Shown here one piece after another: positions 24,247 to 35,400 of a DNA stretch of 64,000 nt. The translations under genes were made by a program, and so were the position numbers. Origin of the DNA: Polaribacter sp. ALD11. Lineage in GTDB: Bacteria > Bacteroidota > Bacteroidia > Flavobacteriales > Flavobacteriaceae. The notes under the pieces are model-generated. The model was not told the origin of the DNA and did not search any database. It saw nothing but the letters and a program-made list of their open reading frames with translations. Location: the NCBI RefSeq assembly GCF_002831685.1, contig NZ_CP025119.1, positions 2,626,001 through 2,690,000 on the forward strand, in the 5' to 3' direction. Within the stretch, counting starts at the first letter, position 1. Every line of letters starts with the position of its first letter.

Positions 24247-26640
24247 ATGACACCTTATGAAGAAAATAAAAATTCTATATTTTCTATATTTTTAATATTC
24301 ACTATTCTCTTTTTATCAACAAATTTTTACGCGCAATTAGATAGTGAACATTATTTACCACCTTTAAAACAGGTGTCAAACAATGCAGCAATTCAACAAC
24401 AAGCTGTTTATTTTTCTACACCAGAAACGATTCCTTTTACTATAGAAATATATAAAGGAAATAGTGCAACTGCTTTTTTAACTATAAATGGTTTGGCGAA
24501 AGGAGTTGGTAAAATATTTGATAACAGTAATGGTCTTGGTGATGGAGATAATAATATAACCTTAGTAACCAATGCAAATACAGGTGAAGTTTTATCTAAT
24601 TCAGGGCTTAGAATAATTGCCCCCGGTGGACAAAAGTTTTATGTTAATTACAGAGGAAGATCTGGTGCTCAAGCGGGTTCTTTAACATCAAAAGGAAGTA
24701 AAGCGAAAGGAACAGATTTTAGATGGGGAGGTATACCGAACAGAGCTACAAATGCAAATTTGTCTACAAGTTTGGGAATGATGGCTACGGAAGACGGAAC
24801 AGTGGTAACTGTTTCTGGTTATGATACAGCATGTAAGTTTAGAAAAGGAAATGCAAGAGGAGGTATTATTGCAGACACACAAACGATTATATTAAATAAA
24901 GGGCAGTCTTTTGTATTAGAGGCAGCAAAAAATGAAACTACGGCTAACATAGCTGGTTGGTTAGGATCTAAAATTGAATCTACAAAGCCTATTGTTATTA
25001 GTAATGGGGGTCTAAATGTAGGGATTAGAAGTGGCAGTCAAAGTCGAGACGTTGGTATAGATCAGCCAGTTGCTGTTGAAAACCTTGGTAGAGAATATGT
25101 TTTTGTAAGAGCAAACGGAACCAATGAAACAGAGTTTCCAATAATTGTAGCTACACAAAATAATACGCAAGTATTTGCAGGAGGAAATTTAGTAGGAGTA
25201 ATTAATGATGGTGAATATTTAGAAGTACCTGGAAGTTATTATTCTTCTGGTAGTGTTGGGGCAAGTATGTATGTAACTACCTCAAGGGAAGCTTATGCAT
25301 ACCAATGTTTACAAGGAGCAGCAGGTAGTAAAATTCAAACGATTGGTATGAATTTTATTGCACCAGTAAACTGCTTGCTTCCCAATTTAATGGATGAAAT
25401 TTCTGACATAGACCAAATAGCGGGTACTCCTTCTAATATTTCTGCAATTACTATAATTGCCTCTACTCTAACAGCAAATACAAATATTAAGATAAGAGAA
25501 AATGGTGTATTGGTTCCTTTGCCAGCACCCATATTTCCTGCAGGAACATCCGATTGGAAAACTTTTTACGTTCCTGGTTTAGAAGGGGAAATAGATGTTA
25601 CTTCTACTGGCCCAATTGCGGTTGGTACCTTTATGAGTTTAGGAAACAATGCAGGTTTAGCAGGTTATTTCTCGGGTTTTGATACCGTACCAGTTGTAGG
25701 TGTTCAAATTACAGGTGGAGGTTGTTTTCCAGCAGGAGACTTAGAAGAAGGTAGTAAAAATTTTGATGCGTATCAATGGTATAGAAATGATGTATTAATT
25801 TCAGGTGCAACTTCTGCGGTATATTCGCCAACAAGTATTGGAGAATACAATGTAGTAGTAACCGAAGGTACATGTTCTTATTCTTCTAAAAAAGTAGATG
25901 TTTATAATTGCGACCCAGATATTGTTGTTAAGAAAACATCAGACGTTACAGGAAATGTAACCGATGGAGATACTGTTAATTTTACGGTTACTGTGCAAAG
26001 TTTTGGTGTAAACCCTGTTACGAATCTAGTAATAAAAGATATTTTTCCAACCCAATTAGATGTAATTAGCGTAACACCAAGTCAAGGAGTTTGGACGAGT
26101 CCAGATTGGACAGTTGGTAATATAGAAGCTGGGCAATTATTTACTTTAAAGTTTGTTTCTAAAGTACCTAATAAACCACAGGAAGGTACCTTTACAAATG
26201 TAGTTTCAAATACACAAGATCAAGTAGATAGTAATGATTCTGCAGATGATCTGGTTGAAAGTTTTACCATTGTTGCAAAAAAGATAGATTTATCCATCAT
26301 AAAAACAGTTGATAAGGCTATCTCTAAAGTTGGAGGCGAAGTTATTTTTACACTTACTTTAAAAAATAAGGGACCTCAATCTGCAACAGGTGTTCAGGTA
26401 ATAGATTTATTACCAGCAGGACTAACCTACGTTTCGGGTAATTCAATAATACCAATAAATACAACTTACAACGGTACAACGGGTGTTTGGAATATAAGCG
26501 GAAGAACAATAGTAAATGGTGAAACAATTGTTTTAAAAATAGCGGCTTTAGTTACTAGTAATGATGTTAAATTAAATAGGACTGAAGTCTTTAAAACTGA
26601 CCAAAAAGATGCCGATTCTAGTCCTAATAATTCAAATTAA
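24247..26640 (+). CDS. Exported surface protein with FcgBP-like N-terminus and two DUF11 domains
   Basis: A 797-residue exported protein. A signal peptide (about residues 10-30, ending NFYAQ) precedes a large region of about 440 residues with repeated motifs such as GTVVTVSGYD and VVISNGGLNVG and a YQCLQG stretch. This resembles the N-terminal domain of IgGFc-binding-type proteins. An Ig-like domain with a YQWYRNDVLISGAT strand follows (about 490-555), then two DUF11 domains (about 560-675 and 680-797). It stops right after the last DUF11, with no type A or type B T9SS sorting domain and no membrane anchor. It is the first of three such proteins before the SprB-like giant, and its place resembles that of accessory adhesin genes in gliding loci. 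Its role is inferred from the context. Confidence 0.8.
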   Translation: MTPYEENKNSIFSIFLIFTILFLSTNFYAQLDSEHYLPPLKQVSNNAAIQQQAVYFSTPETIPFTIEIYKGNSATAFLTINGLAKGVGKIFDNSNGLGDGDNNITLVTNANTGEVLSNSGLRIIAPGGQKFYVNYRGRSGAQAGSLTSKGSKAKGTDFRWGGIPNRATNANLSTSLGMMATEDGTVVTVSGYDTACKFRKGNARGGIIADTQTIILNKGQSFVLEAAKNETTANIAGWLGSKIESTKPIVISNGGLNVGIRSGSQSRDVGIDQPVAVENLGREYVFVRANGTNETEFPIIVATQNNTQVFAGGNLVGVINDGEYLEVPGSYYSSGSVGASMYVTTSREAYAYQCLQGAAGSKIQTIGMNFIAPVNCLLPNLMDEISDIDQIAGTPSNISAITIIASTLTANTNIKIRENGVLVPLPAPIFPAGTSDWKTFYVPGLEGEIDVTSTGPIAVGTFMSLGNNAGLAGYFSGFDTVPVVGVQITGGGCFPAGDLEEGSKNFDAYQWYRNDVLISGATSAVYSPTSIGEYNVVVTEGTCSYSSKKVDVYNCDPDIVVKKTSDVTGNVTDGDTVNFTVTVQSFGVNPVTNLVIKDIFPTQLDVISVTPSQGVWTSPDWTVGNIEAGQLFTLKFVSKVPNKPQEGTFTNVVSNTQDQVDSNDSADDLVESFTIVAKKIDLSIIKTVDKAISKVGGEVIFTLTLKNKGPQSATGVQVIDLLPAGLTYVSGNSIIPINTTYNGTTGVWNISGRTIVNGETIVLKIAALVTSNDVKLNRTEVFKTDQKDADSSPNNSN

Positions 26641-26883
26641 TGTTTTTTTCTTATCTTTATAGGAGCAATTTGTTCTAATATTTCAATAAAAATGATGTTA
26701 AAGAAACGTTAAAGTAAGAAATATTGATTATTTTTGCTAAGGATAGTATAGGGAAGTTTAAATTAATCAATTATTTAGTAAGAGTACTTTAAATACAGTA
26801 CTCAATATTTATTTTAGTTCAATAGATTAGAATTTGATGTTTTTCAGTCTTCTGAATATTGAAAAAAATATATATTCTATTTA
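26641..26883. other. Intergenic region before the first choice-of-anchor L gene
   Basis: AT-rich, no open frame. TATTTTTG at 26729-26736 is a possible -7 element followed by CTAA; a similar TATTTTTGCTA is in the next intergenic region at 29545-29552, so the two upstream regions look partly related. The conserved element at the end of this region is listed on its own. Confidence 0.45.
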
Positions 26884-26915
26884 TTTGTGACTTCCTAATA
26901 AAAAAGTGTCACAAA
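26884..26915 (+). promoter_or_regulatory. Conserved upstream element, ECF-type promoter or operator
   Basis: TTTGTGAC and GTCACAAA form a perfect 8-bp inverted repeat. GTGAC (26887-26891) and GTGTCA (26906-26911) are separated by 14 bp, exactly as in front of the paralogue at 29767-29791. It ends 20 bp before the ATG. The layout would suit -35 and -10 elements of an ECF sigma factor, or an operator. Confidence 0.5.
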
Positions 26916-26935
26916 GATTATAAATATTGCACATT

Positions 26936-29509
26936 ATGATAAAAAAATACTCTTTACTATTTTTCGGTCTTGTAAGGCATTTTAAGTTCTTTTTCAAAGA
27001 ACTTAAAATAGTATTATACATCTGTTTAACTTTTTTATGTTTTTTCTCGGGTATTCAATCTACGCTAGCCCAAGCTACTTTTACTGGTAATGCTACTGCT
27101 GCAGACTTGGTCGGTGCGCTTCAGTCAGAAGGGGTAACAATTACAAATGCTGTTATTACGGTAGGTGGTTTAGGGCAGAGAGGTGTGTTTTCTAATGGTA
27201 AAGTGGGTGCTGGGCTTCAGGTAGATGACGGTATTGCTTTAACTACTTCTTCAATTACAAATGCTTTTTCTACTAATAGTGAACCTCGTAACTCAGATTT
27301 TTTTTCAGGTAGTTATGTTGACAAGGATTTAAGGCAATTAAGTACTATATCAACAAATGACGTTGTTGTTTTTGAATTTGATTTTGTTGCAAAGCCAAAT
27401 TTTAAAGGAGTTTTGTTAGAATATCAATTTGCATCAGAAGAATATCCAGATTATGTTGGAAGTACCTTTAATGATTTATTTGGTTTTTTTGTGTCAGATC
27501 CTAATATGTTAGATCCTAACGTGCCCGATGGAGATTTAAATAACAATGGTACCTATGATTTGGGTGAAGAGCCAGCGCTAAATTTAGCAGTTGTACCAGG
27601 TACAACAAATTTTGTTTCAATAAATAATATTAATGTTGGTTCACCTGGCTCATCTGGTAACACTTCTTTAGGTGATTATACAAAAGGTAATTTTTATATT
27701 AATAATGGGCATGCTGCGGATGATGGTGATTCAGCAACACAAATTCCAGTAAATCAAAATACTGGTCCAAAACCACTACATATAGAGTTTAATGGAGCGA
27801 CAACAAAATTAGCGACACAATTAGATTTAATTATTGGCATAACCTATCATATGAAAATAGTAATAGCAGATTTGGGAGACAGTGGTTATGATTCGGGTGT
27901 TTTTATTTCGGGTATAGCAGGTCTCCCAGAGATAGAAACTAGAGATGATCAAGGGTCTGTTACGGAAAATGTAGGGGGTGTTGCTGTGCAAAATGTTTTA
28001 ATTAATGATGATTATGCAGGTACCGCTAATCCACCAATAGCAAACGTAGCATTATTTCAAATTAGTACAACAAACTCAGGTGTAACTTTAGATGTGAATA
28101 CAGGAGCTGTAAATGTAGCGCCAGGAACACCTGTTGGAAACTATCAAATAGAATACCGTGTTTGTAAGCCTGCGCCAGATAACTGTAGTAACTCTTTTGT
28201 TTATGTTGCAGTTTTGTCTGATAATGATAATGATGGCGTGCCAGATGTTACCGATGTAGACGATGACAATGATGGTGTCTTAGATACAGATGAATGTCCT
28301 GCTCCGGTGGTTTATAACGATTCCTTTGAGGTGCCGGATTTAGATGCGTTGGGCCCTAGTGGTTTAGGAGATGTAAGCAGACCTGATAGTGATGCAGACG
28401 GAGAAGCAGACATATTTTTGTCTCAAACGAGTATTGAAGGATGGAATCGAACAGATAATATAAATTCTTTTGATATTGCTTATGATGTATATAACTCTTC
28501 TAAAGGGTTGCAGAGTATCGATTTATATGGTACGCCTGGTGCAACAGGTATTCAAAAAACATTTTCAGGTTTTAAAGAAGGTGTTGCAGTAGATTTTTCT
28601 GTAGACTATAGTTCTGTAGCAGAATTGTTTGAAGCTACTGTTTCTGTAGATTATGGTGATGGTCCGGTTTTACTTACAACATTAAAACCAAGTACTACGG
28701 TAACTGCAGCCAGCCCTGGTGTAGTTGGTGCAAGAATATCAACTGTAGTATGGGCTAGTTACACAGCAAGTTTATTACCTACAGCAAGTGGTACCATAAA
28801 AATTATTATTCAATCTTCTAGTTTCGGTTCAGGACAGACAGGTGTTTTAATTGATAATGTTGTTTTATCTCAAACGACTTGTACAGATAAAGATGGAGAT
28901 CTTATACCAGATAGTTTCGATACAGATTCAGATAATGATGGTTGCCCAGATGCAATTGAAGGGGCAGGAAGTTTGGCGTTAGATAAATTAACAACGCTTG
29001 CTGGTGGTAGCACTGGTGGTAGTTCTAAGAATTTAGGAGTCAACTCAGATGCAAACGGTAGCCCAATAGTAGATGGTCAAGGTGCATCTGGTTATACGCA
29101 GAACCAAACAACAGCAGTTATAGATGCAAGTATAAATACAGGCTGTACTACAGATTTAACAATTACAAAAACAGTGAGTAAGCCTGTTTTGAAAATAGGG
29201 CAAACAGTTGTGTTTACTTTGACCTTAAAAAATGAAGGTTTACAAGCAGCAACAAATGTTAAGGTAAGAGATTTGCTTCCAGTAGGTTTAACTTATGACT
29301 TAGGGGGTACAGTAGTGCCTGCAAATACAACGTATACACCGGGAACAGGTATTTGGGATTTAAGTGCTTTAACAATTGCTAAAAACCAAACAATAGAATT
29401 AAAAATTGGAGCCACAGTAAATACTGTTGGTGAAATTATTACAAATAGTACAGAAATATTTACTGTAACAGAAACAGATATAGACTCTAATCCTGATAAT
29501 TCAAACTAA
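26936..29509 (+). CDS. Exported choice-of-anchor L protein with TSP3 and DUF11 domains (paralogue 1)
   Basis: An 857-residue exported protein. An unusually long N-terminal region (about 45 residues) ends in the signal peptide core IVLYICLTFLCFFSG and a STLAQ cleavage site. A choice-of-anchor L domain follows (about 50-310), with FASEEYPDYVGSTFNDLFGFF, the family signature. Next are a cadherin-like/Ig domain, thrombospondin type 3 calcium-binding stretches of the DNDNDGVPDV kind (about 425-445 and 650-670), a beta-sandwich between them, and a final DUF11 domain. No T9SS sorting domain is present. The ATG at 26936 is used instead of the TTG at 26927. It shares most of its length with the next gene, so the pair is a tandem duplication. 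Confidence 0.85.
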   Translation: MIKKYSLLFFGLVRHFKFFFKELKIVLYICLTFLCFFSGIQSTLAQATFTGNATAADLVGALQSEGVTITNAVITVGGLGQRGVFSNGKVGAGLQVDDGIALTTSSITNAFSTNSEPRNSDFFSGSYVDKDLRQLSTISTNDVVVFEFDFVAKPNFKGVLLEYQFASEEYPDYVGSTFNDLFGFFVSDPNMLDPNVPDGDLNNNGTYDLGEEPALNLAVVPGTTNFVSINNINVGSPGSSGNTSLGDYTKGNFYINNGHAADDGDSATQIPVNQNTGPKPLHIEFNGATTKLATQLDLIIGITYHMKIVIADLGDSGYDSGVFISGIAGLPEIETRDDQGSVTENVGGVAVQNVLINDDYAGTANPPIANVALFQISTTNSGVTLDVNTGAVNVAPGTPVGNYQIEYRVCKPAPDNCSNSFVYVAVLSDNDNDGVPDVTDVDDDNDGVLDTDECPAPVVYNDSFEVPDLDALGPSGLGDVSRPDSDADGEADIFLSQTSIEGWNRTDNINSFDIAYDVYNSSKGLQSIDLYGTPGATGIQKTFSGFKEGVAVDFSVDYSSVAELFEATVSVDYGDGPVLLTTLKPSTTVTAASPGVVGARISTVVWASYTASLLPTASGTIKIIIQSSSFGSGQTGVLIDNVVLSQTTCTDKDGDLIPDSFDTDSDNDGCPDAIEGAGSLALDKLTTLAGGSTGGSSKNLGVNSDANGSPIVDGQGASGYTQNQTTAVIDASINTGCTTDLTITKTVSKPVLKIGQTVVFTLTLKNEGLQAATNVKVRDLLPVGLTYDLGGTVVPANTTYTPGTGIWDLSALTIAKNQTIELKIGATVNTVGEIITNSTEIFTVTETDIDSNPDNSN

Positions 29510-29762
29510 TTGTTTTTTTTAACAAAAAAATAACAAATAATATTTATTTTTGCTATCTTTAAGGTACCAATAACTCTCAATAGAATGTTTTTATCTATAT
29601 AATTCAGCGTTTTAACGAAATTAATATTAAAATTTAAAAGATATATTACCTTTGTAAATAGTATTATAGAATCTTTTTATTAAATAGATGAATGTTTGTC
29701 TGATTTAAAATCATTTAAAAAAAAGTAACAACAGATGTTGTTGATAGAAAACAAAATTATTT
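29510..29762. other. Intergenic region between the two paralogues
   Basis: The gene-free stretch is 29510-29825. It begins with a T run followed by AACAAAAAAA, a weak hairpin that may end the previous transcript. TATTTTTG (29545-29552) and TACCTTTG (29647-29654) match the -7 consensus without a good -33 partner. No open frame was found. Confidence 0.45.
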
Positions 29763-29795
29763 TATTGTGACTTTTTTGATAAAAAGTGTCAAAAA
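29763..29795 (+). promoter_or_regulatory. Second copy of the conserved upstream element
   Basis: TTGTGACTT (29765-29773) is followed, with the same 14-bp spacing from GTGAC, by GTGTCA (29786-29791). The outer inverted repeat is imperfect here, but the GTGAC/GTGTCA pair and the ATAAAAA in between are kept. It ends about 30 bp before the ATG. Confidence 0.5.
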
Positions 29796-29825
29796 TATTA
29801 TATCAGTTCCAAATTATTATATATT

Positions 29826-32345
29826 ATGATGAAAAAATACTTATTGTTAACTCTTGATATTGTTACGTGGTGTTCTTTACTTGTTAAAGAATCTAAGATG
29901 GTATTATACATTTGTTTAGCCTTTTTGTGTTTTTTCTCTGGTATTGAGTCTACACAAGCTCAAGCTACCTTTACTGCTAATGCTACTGCGTTAAATCTAA
30001 AAAATGCACTTCAGGCTGATGGGGTAACAATAACAAACCCTATTATAACTAAAGGAGAACCAGGTCAGCTAGGTGTTTTTTCTAATGGTAAATTAGGGGC
30101 TTCTCTTGAGGTTGAAAATGGTGTTGCTTTTACTACTTCTTCAATTACAAACGCTTTTTCAACGAATGACAGATCTCCAAACTCAGATTCTTTTTCAGTT
30201 AATTATTTTGACATGGATTTAAATCGATTGAATACAGATCAAACGCTTGATGTTGTTGTTTTTGAATTCGATTTTGTAGCAGAGCCAAATTACACAGGAG
30301 TTTTATTAGAATATCAATTTGCTTCAGATGAGTATCCAGATTTTGTGGGTAGTATTTATAATGATTTATTTGGTTTTTTTGTGTCAGATCCTAATAGTTT
30401 AGACCCTAATGTGCCCGATGGAGATTTAAATAACAATGGCACCTATGATGCAGGTGAAGAGCCAGCGCTAAATTTGGCAACTGTTCCTGGTACAACAAAT
30501 TTTGTTTCAATAAATAATATTAATATTGGTTCTCCAGGGGCCAACTCTAGTAACCCTCCACTTGGCGATTTTACTCAAGGTGCTTTTTATATTAATAATG
30601 GCCATGAAGATGATGATGGAGATTCATTAACAAGAATTCCAGCAAATCAAAATACTGGCCCAAAGCCACTGCATATAGAGTTTAATGGAGCAACAAAAAA
30701 ATTACCTACGCAGTTAAACCTAATAAAAGGCATAACGTATCATATGAAAATAGTAATAGCAGATTTAGGAGACTCCTCATATGATTCTGGTGTCTTTATT
30801 TCGGGTATAGCAGGGGTTCCCGACATGGTTTCTAATGATGATTTAGGCTCTGTTACAGAAAATATTGGTGGTGTTGCTGTGCAAAATGTTTTAATAAATG
30901 ATTTGCGTGCTGGTAATATTAATCCATCAATTTCAGAGGTAGAGTTGGTTCAGATTAGTTCTTCTAACTCAGGCGTAAGTTTAGACGTGAATACGGGGGC
31001 GGTAAACGTAGCACCAGGAACTCCTTTAGGGGTTTATCAACTAGAGTATAGTCTTTGTGATCCTTCACCAGATAACTGTAGTAATTCTTTTGTTTATATT
31101 ACAGTTTTGTCTGACAATGATAATGATGGAATAGCCGATATTGATGATTTGGATGATGATAATGATGGTATTTTAGATTTAAGTGAAACATGTAACGGTT
31201 TTTTGGCTCAAAATTCAAGTGGAGTATGGCTAGGAACTACAAGCTCAAATTTGACAGTTAGTCTATCTAACTCGACACCTAACGGAAACCCTTTTACAAC
31301 TAACGACGGGCAAATAAATTATAATTTTGATAGAAATGGCGCCGAACGAAAAGTAGCTAGCTCACAAAATATTGTGTACACATATACCTTTTCTACTCCA
31401 GTACCAGCAAATGAATTGGCCTTTAATATTGGAGATGTAGATCCTGCAGATTTTGCAGGTCAAGATAATACAACGGGGTATGTGCTTACTATAAATGGAG
31501 CTGCTGCTAGTTTCGATTTTACACGTGTTAAAGAAACAGGTGCAACAACTTTAAAATATGACATTGCTTCAGCAAAGATTTCTTTAAACGGAACAACCAA
31601 TAGTAATCAAAGAATATGGTTAAAGGGAGTTTCAGATGTACTTGTAACAACTTTTGAAATAACAGGAACGAACCTTGCGGGAGATTTTATTTCTTATTCT
31701 TTATTTGCTAGAAGTAAATGTGACACAGATAATGATGGTCTCCCAAACTCTTTAGACACCGACAGCGATAATGATGGTTGCCCCGATGCAATAGAAGCAG
31801 CAGGAGACTTAACTTTAGATAAATTAACAATACTTAATGGAGGTAGTATGGGAGGAAGTTCTAAAAACTTAGGAGTCAATTCAGATGCAAACGGTAGCCC
31901 AATAGTAAGTGGTCAAGGGGCATCAGGTTATATACAAAATCAAACGACAGCAGTTACAGATGCTAATCAAAATACGGCTTGTAGTATCGATTTAACAATT
32001 ACAAAAACAGTGAGTAAGCCTGTTTTAAAAATAGGGCAAACAGTAGTATTTACTTTAACCTTAAAAAATGAAGGTTTACAACCTGCAACAAATGTTCGTG
32101 TGAAAGATAAACTTCCAATAGGTTTAACTTATAATGGAGGGGGAACAGTAGCACCTACAAATACAACGTATACACCAGGAACTGGTATCTGGGATTTGAG
32201 CACTTTAACAATTGCAAAAAATCAAACAATAGAATTAAAAATTGGAGCAACAGTAAACACTCTTGGTACAATTATTACGAATAATGCAGAAATTTCTACT
32301 GCAACAGAAATAGATATTGACTCTACACCTAATAGCAATAATTAA
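29826..32345 (+). CDS. Exported choice-of-anchor L protein with TSP3 and DUF11 domains (paralogue 2)
   Basis: An 839-residue exported protein, similar to the gene before it across most of its length. It has an extended N-terminus ending in the signal-peptide core [15 protein letters not shown], a choice-of-anchor L domain with [21 protein letters not shown], Ig-like and TSP3 stretches, a distinct middle beta-sandwich (about 460-620), and a C-terminal DUF11 domain. The middle sandwich differs clearly from that of paralogue 1, so domain exchange has happened since the duplication. It ends 17 bp before the first start codon of the giant gene, so the two are likely cotranscribed. It has no T9SS sorting domain. 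The order matches the place of sprC/sprD before sprB in F. johnsoniae, but homology with those is not shown here. Confidence 0.85.
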   Translation: MMKKYLLLTLDIVTWCSLLVKESKMVLYICLAFLCFFSGIESTQAQATFTANATALNLKNALQADGVTITNPIITKGEPGQLGVFSNGKLGASLEVENGVAFTTSSITNAFSTNDRSPNSDSFSVNYFDMDLNRLNTDQTLDVVVFEFDFVAEPNYTGVLLEYQFASDEYPDFVGSIYNDLFGFFVSDPNSLDPNVPDGDLNNNGTYDAGEEPALNLATVPGTTNFVSINNINIGSPGANSSNPPLGDFTQGAFYINNGHEDDDGDSLTRIPANQNTGPKPLHIEFNGATKKLPTQLNLIKGITYHMKIVIADLGDSSYDSGVFISGIAGVPDMVSNDDLGSVTENIGGVAVQNVLINDLRAGNINPSISEVELVQISSSNSGVSLDVNTGAVNVAPGTPLGVYQLEYSLCDPSPDNCSNSFVYITVLSDNDNDGIADIDDLDDDNDGILDLSETCNGFLAQNSSGVWLGTTSSNLTVSLSNSTPNGNPFTTNDGQINYNFDRNGAERKVASSQNIVYTYTFSTPVPANELAFNIGDVDPADFAGQDNTTGYVLTINGAAASFDFTRVKETGATTLKYDIASAKISLNGTTNSNQRIWLKGVSDVLVTTFEITGTNLAGDFISYSLFARSKCDTDNDGLPNSLDTDSDNDGCPDAIEAAGDLTLDKLTILNGGSMGGSSKNLGVNSDANGSPIVSGQGASGYIQNQTTAVTDANQNTACSIDLTITKTVSKPVLKIGQTVVFTLTLKNEGLQPATNVRVKDKLPIGLTYNGGGTVAPTNTTYTPGTGIWDLSTLTIAKNQTIELKIGATVNTLGTIITNNAEISTATEIDIDSTPNSNN

Positions 32346-32404
32346 TAAAGAAATATAAAAAGATGGAAAAAATGTACACACTTTTCAACTTATCGAATAC
32401 AATT

Positions 32405-35400
32405 ATGAAGAAAAACAGGCAATTCCTATTGCTTTTTGCATTCTTCTTTATTGCTGTAAGTGCAAGTTTTGCGCAAGCGGTAACAATTGTTCCTAATGCC
32501 ACGGCACCAACAGGTAGTAAAAATGCAGGAGAAATTATAAACTATAGTATTGCAGTTTATAATTCTGGTGCTGTACCGCTTAATAGTGTAGTAATTTCAA
32601 GTTCTATAGGAACAGGTCTTACTTTAAGTAGTGGAGATGCTAATACTAATAATATTTTAGATGCAGATGAATGCTGGGTGTACACCGGTTCTCATACAAT
32701 AACTGCTGCAAATATAACTGCTACTAAAGTAGATAACGTATTTAGTATTACCAGTACAGAAATTATCACAGCACAAGAAAGCACTCACACAGAAAGTGTG
32801 CATGAAGATGATATTTCATTCGCTTCAGTTTTTGGTATTTCAGATATTGTTGCAACAAATGAAGATTTTTCGAGTACAGTTGTAAATGGTATTTCTGGTG
32901 GTACAACCGTAACTGTTTTTACAAATGATACAATAGATGGGGCAATGGCTACTTCAGCAAATGTTTCTGTAACGCTTATAAAGATTGATGGTTTAACAGG
33001 TGTTACTATTGCTGCGAATGGTGTTGTTTCAATTCCTGCAAATTCTGCAACTGGTACCTATACTTTAACATATAAGATATGTGATAGTGCCAATACAAAT
33101 AATTGTGAAACTGCAGAGATAATAGTAAAAGTTGATGGAGATGCAGATAAAGACGGCGTTTTAGACTCAGTTGATAAATGTAATGGTTTTGATGATGCTT
33201 TAGATAATGATAATGATGGTGTTGCAGATGGTTGTGATTTAGATGATGACAATGATGGTATTTTAGATACTGCTGAAACTCCAGGTAATGTAGATCCAGA
33301 TACAGATTCAGATAATGATGGTACGCCAGATTATAAAGACCCAGATTATGCTGGTTTTGTAGATTCAAACTCAGATGGTGTTAATGATAATTTTGATACA
33401 GATCTAGATGGTAAACCAAATCATCAAGACACAGATTCAGATAATGATTCTTGTCTAGATGTTACAGAAGCAGGTTACAAAGAAAGTTCAACTAAAGCAG
33501 GTGAATTAGCTGGTACAGCTTATGATACAGATGGTAAGGTTATAGGTTTTGCAACAGGTACTCCAACACCTTATTCAACAATTTCAGAACCTAATAAAAC
33601 AAATATTGTGACGGCAGGAAGTGCTGTTATAATAAATCAAGAACCTACAGATCAATCAGGTTTTATTTTAGGAAGCGCATCTTTTGAAGTTACTTCAACA
33701 GGGAACGTTTTTCAATGGCAAGAAAGTACCGATGGAGGAACTACTTTTACAGACGTAATTAACGGAGGTAAATATGCAGGAGCAACAACAAACAAGCTTA
33801 CAATCTCAAATTTATCAACTACAGAAAATAATTACCAGTATCAAGTATTGGTATCTAAAACAGATTATGCTTGTGAGGTACTTTCAATACCACCAGCAAA
33901 ATTAACGGTAAACAACAATCCACCAGTTGCAAATAATGACTCTGGAACAGTCTTAGAAGGAGCTGTTTTAACATTAACAAAAATTGGTGCAAATGACACA
34001 GATGTAGATGGAACAATAGATGCAGCAACAATTATCTTAATTGATCCAAATGATATAGGAAATGTTGGGAACTCAACAACGCCATTAGTTGTACCAAATG
34101 TTGGTACTTATACCGTTAATAGTGCAGGAACAGTCGTTTTTACACCTTTAGCGAATTTTAATGGTGCTGCAAATATTAACTATACTGTAAAGGATAATGA
34201 GGGATTAGTTTCTAATCAAGCGACATTAAATATTACAGTAACACCAGTAAACGATGTCCCAGTTGCAATGCCAGATACAGCAGCTTTAGATGAAGACGAT
34301 ACTTTAACTGTTACCAAAGCAAACGGATTAATCGATGCAAACGATACAGATATTGATGCAGGAGATGTATTAACAATAACTAAATTTAAAGTAACAGGTA
34401 TAACAGCACCAATTACGGTAAACTCAACAACACCAGGAGTAAGTGTAATACCAAATGTGGGTACATTAACTATAAATGCAAATGGTAGTTATGAGTTTGT
34501 ACCACTACAAGATTACAATGGGAATGTACCAGAAGTAACGTATACGGTAAGTGATGGAACAAACACTGCAAATTCAACATTAAATATTGAAGTAAATGCA
34601 ATTAATGATGCACCAATTGCAGTAACAGACAACTACACAACAAATGAAGATAGCCTAGTAATATTATTACCATTAACAGGAGATACTGATGTAGATATAA
34701 ATGATGCATTAAGTATTACTAGTATCAATGGAACTGCATTAACACTAGGAACACCACAAACAATTATGGTTCCTAATGGAGTAGTAACAACAACAGCAGC
34801 GGGCGCAATTAGTTTTAAACCAACACTTAATTACAACGGAACATCAACTTTCGCTTATGAGATTACAGATAGTGCAAACCCAACAGCAGGAACTGCAACC
34901 GCGAATCAAGTAATTACTATTACACCAGTAAATGACGCACCAATTGCAAACCCAGATACAGCATCTGTAGATGAAGACACTACTTTGTCTGTTACCAAAG
35001 CAAACGGATTAATAGATGTAAATGATTCAGATATTGAGTCAGGTACAAACTTAAATATAACTGAATTTAAAGTAGATGGAGCAACAGTTACTGTTACACC
35101 AACTACTGCAGGTTCAACTTTAATCGCAGGAAAAGGAACCTTAACGATTAATACAGATGGAAGTTACACATTTGTACCAGTACTTAACTTTAATGGTACA
35201 GTACCACAAGTAACATATACAGTAAGTGATGGAGCAAAAACCGCTTCTTCAACATTAAATATTACAGTAAACCCAATTAATGATGTACCAGAAGCAAAAG
35301 ATGATACTACAGGAACAGATCCAGGAATCGCTATTGACATTCCTGTATTAACAAACGATTCAGATTTAGATGGAGACACGATTACTGTAAGCAGAATAAC

